Assembly (NCBI GenBank): GCA_026874595.1
Contig: CM049306.1
Span: 19,151,019 to 19,215,018, forward strand
Direction of reading: 5' to 3'
Source of the DNA: Sipunculus nudus
Lineage: Eukaryota; Annelida; Sipuncula; Golfingiida; Sipunculidae
DNA length: 64,000 bases
Under the pieces are notes generated by a model that was not told the DNA's origin, made no database searches, and saw nothing but the letters and a program-made list of their open reading frames with translations. Positions 59,634-64,000 of this stretch are shown one piece after another (the first letter of the stretch is position 1; each line of letters opens with the position of its first letter). A program made the translations under genes and the position numbers.

Positions 59634-60925
59634 CTGAAAATGAAAGACAGATTTATGTCTATAAGATAAATAAGAGTTCAGTGGAGACCCTAGTCCTGGT
59701 TTCATTTTTCTCTCCTAAAAATCAATTTTACCCACCAGAACCATTCCAGTAAACCTGATATACAAGAAAAATACAATATTCAATAAAACAAAAATATTTT
59801 TATCATGTTTTCTTAATTATTTCTCAAAGCTAGAAAATGAACATGCTCAGAAGTGAAATCAATGGCAGTTTTCAAAGTGAGCACTTTATTCTATTACATA
59901 AAATCTAGCTGTTTCTTTACCATTCAAATAACTTCAGAATTTATGCCTCAGTAATCATAAATTTCCTTCTCAGAAACACTGTGGCTGATAATATGTGATT
60001 TATTCCCAGTGATGAACTTGTATTCCAGCTGCTCATTTGTGCCCTTGTGTGCCACATTTATCTGAGAAGGAATAGGACACTGGCACATATACGCCATTAT
60101 AGAGACCCCCTGCATAATCTGTCCCCATAAAGTATGACCTCAAAATCGAAAGGGTTTTTCATCTATGGGTGGGTTAGCCATATGTGCAAGATGAAATGTT
60201 TTAGTAAAACGGGTTGGCTTAAAATGGGTCAACAAGCTTTTTCAAGGAGTGGGTCCTGTTTGACCCTGTGACCTCAAAATAGACAGGTTTATTCATCTGT
60301 TGATGGGTGAGCCATATGTGCAAGATGAAAGGTTTTGGTCAAACAGTTTGGCTTAAATTGGTCCACAAGCCAATTCTGTACAGAAAGATGGAAAGTGTGA
60401 CAGACGGATGGACAGACACACAACCAGAGGCTTTACTATATCTCTTCCTGCAACTTCATTGTGAGGGGATAACAATGGCCTTAGGCATGATAAATGTAGC
60501 TCACATTAAAACATGTCTGTTTCAGTGAGTCCACTTGGACTGGGACTTGGACTTGAGGTTCCTGGACTTGAACTTGTACTTAAACATATTTGGAGGACCA
60601 AGTCCATCTCAAGTCAAATAGAAAAAAGTCTGTCACATATTATAAAAACTTATGCACATGTGCAAATTACTAACAGAACATTACAAAATAATAACACTAT
60701 ATATACACCAATCTTTGATCATCATGGTACATGGTAATCTGAAATTTCCAATTTAAATTGTTCTTCATTGATATTTGTATTGGACTCGGACTTGGGTTCC
60801 AAATTATTTTCACTCGAAGGTAGACTTTGACTTAGGTATACCTCACAGACTCTGCTTTTGACTCGAGTGGGCTTGACTCAGATTTGCACTCGAACTTAGA
60901 TGGTGTGAACTCAACTACATCACTG

Positions 60926-60965
<40 letters not shown>

Positions 60966-62766
60966 GTGTCTGGATTTACAGTTTGTAATGTAAATATTTT
61001 TATATAATTTATACCATTTTCAAGGATCTGAATTAAGTTTTAATTGATTCAGTTCAATGTGATTCTTGCACACAATATTACCTACCATGGTTTTACTCAT
61101 GTCCCCTTTGTCAATACAAGCATTGCACAGTACGGCAAGTGACTCCTCACTGGAAATGAAAATCAAAGACTTGAATCAAGGTCTGATATATAGCAAACAC
61201 AAAACCAATTTCATATTGAAAGGTGGTCTGATCAATGTCAAATGTATAACATTTCCTAACACACCCTCATCCAGCAATTCACAGTTTACTTCATTCAAGC
61301 CATTTATAATTAATTTTATGTACTGTACTTTAGCACTACAGTAACTTATTTTATCAACTGAAGAGTGGCTGACACTTCAGTAAAATGTGAAAAAATAAAA
61401 AGAAACCAATGTGCCTGGCAAATTTCTGCAGACTGTCACAGTTTAATTCTTCATCCTGGTATACTGAGCAGTGAAAAATGAAGTTAGAATAAGAGATTCT
61501 ATAATTAATACAATTCATACATGGGTACATTTTGTTACAAAGAATTATAGAAACATGGGAAACAGTTTTCAAAGTATGAAGTGATAAAAAAATTATCAAA
61601 TATGTTTATTTATCAAGTATATGTTACAGGACATTCAATGTGACCTCTGGTCTACACATTTATTCCTACCTGGGCATGCCAGCTGTCTTGGTTTTGTTCT
61701 GTCTGTATGTCTGAAACACCTCCCTGAAATCAATCAGTGCATTCACTTGAATGTTGACAATGTGTGAAAAATACAGAACGTCTTCAGCCCCAGTTCTTAC
61801 GCAATTAGTGAATTTTTCTAACCTTATTTAGCTTATCATTACGTGTATTATTATGATTCACCTATGGACATAATCATATGTTGTGGATAATATGGGTGGA
61901 TAAAGGTGCACTTGACCTTTTAGAAATATGACCTCTTGGTGTGAGGAACAGGCCTGGTTTACTCTTACATAAAATTGTACCTAAAAAAATGGAGCTGTAC
62001 TGGTTTATTCACTTATACTAATGGTATATGTAAGTATATACTTGCATGTTTGTACTGATACCATAACATATGTTGTTGTGGCCACCAGTCTTAACTTTCA
62101 TGTCTAACCCTATTCCTTACCATGCTTTGTCCATTCCATCTCCATGTAAACATATTTGCAGCATACTGCTAAAGAGGGCTCCAGTAAGTCTGAAAATAAC
62201 AAGGACAAATTAGAGAATATCTCTGATTCCAGGATGTATTAAATTCAAGGTCATGTATTGGTATAAGGAATATCCGCAGAGTGAATTTTTAAAGTTTCAC
62301 CGTATTTCATTTAATACTTAGTTACTGTTGTTTCTGTAATTTATGGACAGTGTCATGCTAAATATCTGCACTAATAAGTGCTGATTCCCTATTCAAAATG
62401 TGTGTATTTCAAAAGTGTCATCACCCAGCTGAATTCCACATGGTTTGATATTATCAAGTGGAAAATGTGAAAGAAACCTTGATACATGTTGGACTGGCAA
62501 AAAAGGATCATAAAAAAATTTCTTAAGTCAGTTTATAAGTTTAATATATTTTTACATATTTAGATGTAAACATAATTATATGTAAATACAGGTTTGGTTT
62601 TCTGGTTTTGTAGACTTCTGAATAATATGAATGCCCCCCATTCCCTTACACTGTGATATTTAACACTGATACAAAGCACTGACTGTAAAGGTTTGATGAA
62701 TCCCCGGGGATCTTCTTCAGCTTTCTCCAGCAGGACATCACAGACCTTCATGTACTGGTCCTGTAG
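59514..62766 (-). CDS. PTCD3-like PPR protein, last five coding exons (5' part outside window)
   Basis: Seen: exons 62684-62766, 62121-62189, 61670-61723, 61086-61149 and 59514-59633 join with consistent phases into about 130 codons ending at TGA 59514-59516. The translation has helical-repeat character: LQDQYMKVCDVLLEKAEEDP, ALFSSMLQICLHGDGMDKAW, EVFQTYRQNK, EESLAVLCNACIDKGDMSKT and KSIEKLKPSEEDKNKLNDLL. Spacing and pattern recall the C-terminus of PTCD3 (mS39), a PPR protein of the small mitoribosomal subunit (human ...RAGRTQEAWKML...QEQKEALSNL). That identity rests on remembered, fairly weak similarity; another PPR/helical-repeat protein is possible, so no symbol is given. Convergent with FNTA. 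Confidence 0.75.
60135..60420 (-). repeat. Relic of a DR1-type tandem core
   Basis: Two units of about 145 bp (TGACCTCAAAAT...GAGCCATATGTGCAAGATG...GGTTTTGGTC...AACAAGC) resemble the core at 6595-7720. A GACGGATGGACAGACAC simple repeat lies on the right, where the 5' end of a minus-oriented element would be. Ends not recognised. It lies in an intron of the PTCD3-like gene, sense. Confidence 0.6.
60525..60910. repeat. Degenerate ACTTGGACTTGA low-complexity repeat
   Basis: Words such as GGACTTGGACTTGAG and GACTTGAACTTG recur irregularly on both flanks of an AT-rich middle. Confidence 0.55.
60931..60962. repeat. (TG)n microsatellite
   Basis: About 16 perfect TG units. Confidence 0.95.
61086..61149 (-). 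CDS. PTCD3-like gene, fourth exon seen
   Basis: SEESLAVLCNACIDKGDMSK then TM. Acceptor TTTCCAG, donor GTAGGT, ends phase 0. Confidence 0.75.
61670..61723 (-). CDS. PTCD3-like gene, third exon seen
   Basis: 54 nt, EVFQTYRQNKTKTAGMP. Acceptor GATTTCAG, donor GTAGGA, phase 2 on both sides. Confidence 0.72.
62121..62189 (-). CDS. PTCD3-like gene, second exon seen
   Basis: LTGALFSSMLQICLHGDGMD then KAW, ending at GTAAGG, phase 2. Acceptor TATTTTCAG. Confidence 0.75.
62684..62766 (-). CDS. PTCD3-like gene, antepenultimate-minus-two exon (first seen)
   Basis: LQDQYMKVCDVLLEKAEEDP then RGFIKPL. Acceptor TTACACAG; the phase-compatible donor is GTCAGT, and no other GT nearby joins in frame to the next exon. 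Confidence 0.7.
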
Positions 62767-62795
62767 CTGTGTAATACAACAAAGAATGTCAGCAA

Positions 62796-62955
62796 TACAG
62801 TAAAACCTCAGCTAGCGACCACCTCTGTTAGGTGACCACCTAAAAATAATGACCACTTGTTCACAGTCTCTGTTCTATTTTGCTCTTATTATAAGACCTT
62901 GTTTAGATGGCCACCTCAAAAAAGTGACCATCTTATTGAGGTCCCATTGGTGGTC
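62796..62955. mobile_element. pogo-like MITE next to an exon
   Basis: TACAGTAAAACCTC is followed by imperfect inverted arrangements of GTGACCACCT and AGATGGCCACCTC/AGTGACCATCTT. Its left end is about 30 bp upstream of the acceptor of the PTCD3-like exon at 62684-62766, so it may supply the branch-point region. Confidence 0.5.
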
Positions 62956-62959
62956 ATAA

Positions 62960-63855
62960 TTTTGATGTTTTTCTTCATTAACATCAAATCTTTGTTTATT
63001 TCACCAGTGGGAATGATGAATGACAAGTATTATTTTGTCATTGCATTTCTAACAATATGATATAATGAGACTGAAGACAAGATTAGATTCAAAGCTACAA
63101 CCAAAGTACCTCATAGAATGTATTTCTTAACATGTTATCCATATCAAATTTATTTCTACCTGTCAGTCAATCAGACGCTGTTCTACTCATTTCTGACTTA
63201 TTAAATTTCATCTTATACATTCTGAAGATTGGAGAAACTATTATTAGATGTGATTTGCTGGACTTCCTTGCCATTTGAGAAAATATCATCAATCCATGGG
63301 CATCTCATGATATCAATTTGATTTATGTGCATGATTGTACAAGTTTATTTTTTCAGATCCAGGAACAAGACAGAGGAGATATTAAAATAAGAATAAAATA
63401 CATGAGTGCTTTCAGGTTTTAACTATATAATTTGATTTCAAAGTACCTGAATTTTACTTTGCATGAAAGACCAAAAATGTTATATGTTTTTAATTCTAAA
63501 ACATACACTACCATGTAGCCTGCATTTTATAAACATCGCACAAAATTTATTTATAACTTTTTACATTGATATATGTTTTAAATTCATCAAGTCCTTCATG
63601 TTTGGTAAGTCTGGATTTTATTTGTGGTAGGAATCAGTTGTAAAATCATGTTTGATGACTGAAAGAATAAAAAAAAAACAACATGATCAATTATTAATTG
63701 ATTATTTTAAGTACCTTCTATATTACCATTAAATTTACTATAGAGAATTATGCCTAATATATTTACTGATTAAAGACAGTCTGGCCATAAAGCTGTTGAC
63801 ACTTGTTCGCTGCACATGGTTCAATTTAAATGCTGTCCGCTACTTTGTGTCCTGT
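62960..63855. other. No recognised feature
   Basis: AT-rich, with no further exon of the PTCD3-like gene identifiable on the minus strand. Probably intron. Confidence 0.5.
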
Positions 63856-64000
63856 TTTTAGCTCAGCTGACTGTAAGTCATCTGAGCTATAGCGATCACT
63901 CTTTGTCCGTCGTCCGTCTGGCCGTCTGTCCGTTAACAAGGCACAAATCGTAACCACTGGACCTGGAATCTTCTTACTTTACATCCAGAGAGGTCCATGA
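63856..64000 (+). mobile_element. AGCTCAG-end HINE-like element, runs off the window
   Basis: The 5' end TTTTTAGCTCAGCTGACTG, fold-back CATCTGAGCTATAG, then GTCCGTCGTCCGTCTG. The following GGCACAAATCGTAACC resembles the nested element's 5' region near 53560 more than the AT-rich type, so a DR1-type core is predicted beyond the edge. Confidence 0.75.

Overview
The window is intron-rich animal nuclear DNA. Exons of three conserved genes are buried in AT-rich introns full of repeats. Two repeat classes, units reading GACCTTGACCTTTGACCT and elements starting TTTTAGCTCAGCTGAC, are to my knowledge abundant in mollusc (especially bivalve) genomes. A bivalve or other lophotrochozoan is therefore the best guess, from memory and not from a search.

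Gene layout. (1) Minus strand, 33431 down to 213: a complete 17-exon gene for an FHIP2A/FAM160B1-type protein (873 codons by my joins, all splice phases consistent), a subunit of the FTS-Hook-FHIP dynein adaptor complex. (2) Plus strand, 37049-57495: a complete 8-exon FNTA gene (321 codons), the alpha subunit shared by protein farnesyltransferase and geranylgeranyltransferase I. Genes 1 and 2 are divergent, with 3.6 kb between their start codons. (3) Minus strand, 62766 down to 59514: the last five coding exons of a gene whose C-terminus resembles PTCD3 (mitoribosomal PPR protein mS39). It converges on FNTA and its 5' part lies beyond the right edge. The three proteins have no evident joint pathway.

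Repeats dominate the rest. The main theme is a set of non-autonomous elements with one shared plan: a 5'-terminal palindrome, a short simple repeat ((CCG)n or (GTCC)n), a tandem-repeat core, an inverted copy of the 5' end placed inside the 3' end, then a small hairpin and a short terminal tag (CTAG or CTTG). This matches Helentron-associated elements (HINE, bivalve pearl elements). Two terminal families are clear (GTATCC ends and AGCTCAG ends). Three core types occur: a GGCGCC-palindrome core with 280-bp period, a core with a DR1 nuclear-receptor-like motif and a 145/290-bp period, and an AT-rich core of roughly 700-bp units. The DR1 core occurs with both kinds of terminus. Elements are nested, one has a paralogous empty site in the window, and a solo LTR with a 5-bp target duplication sits inside another. 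Nearly all lie in the same transcriptional sense as their host gene.

Other repeats are a TA-flanked MITE (9128-9559), a Harbinger-like MITE (12274-12882), a tRNA-derived SINE (near 14710), a TIR element (26811-27239), LINE fragments (33890-34680), a hAT-type element just upstream of FNTA (36135-36786), pogo-like MITEs, many microsatellites, and a perfect 55-bp inverted repeat between two (TA)n tracts (21373-21493). No CRISPR, rRNA or genuine tRNA gene was seen.
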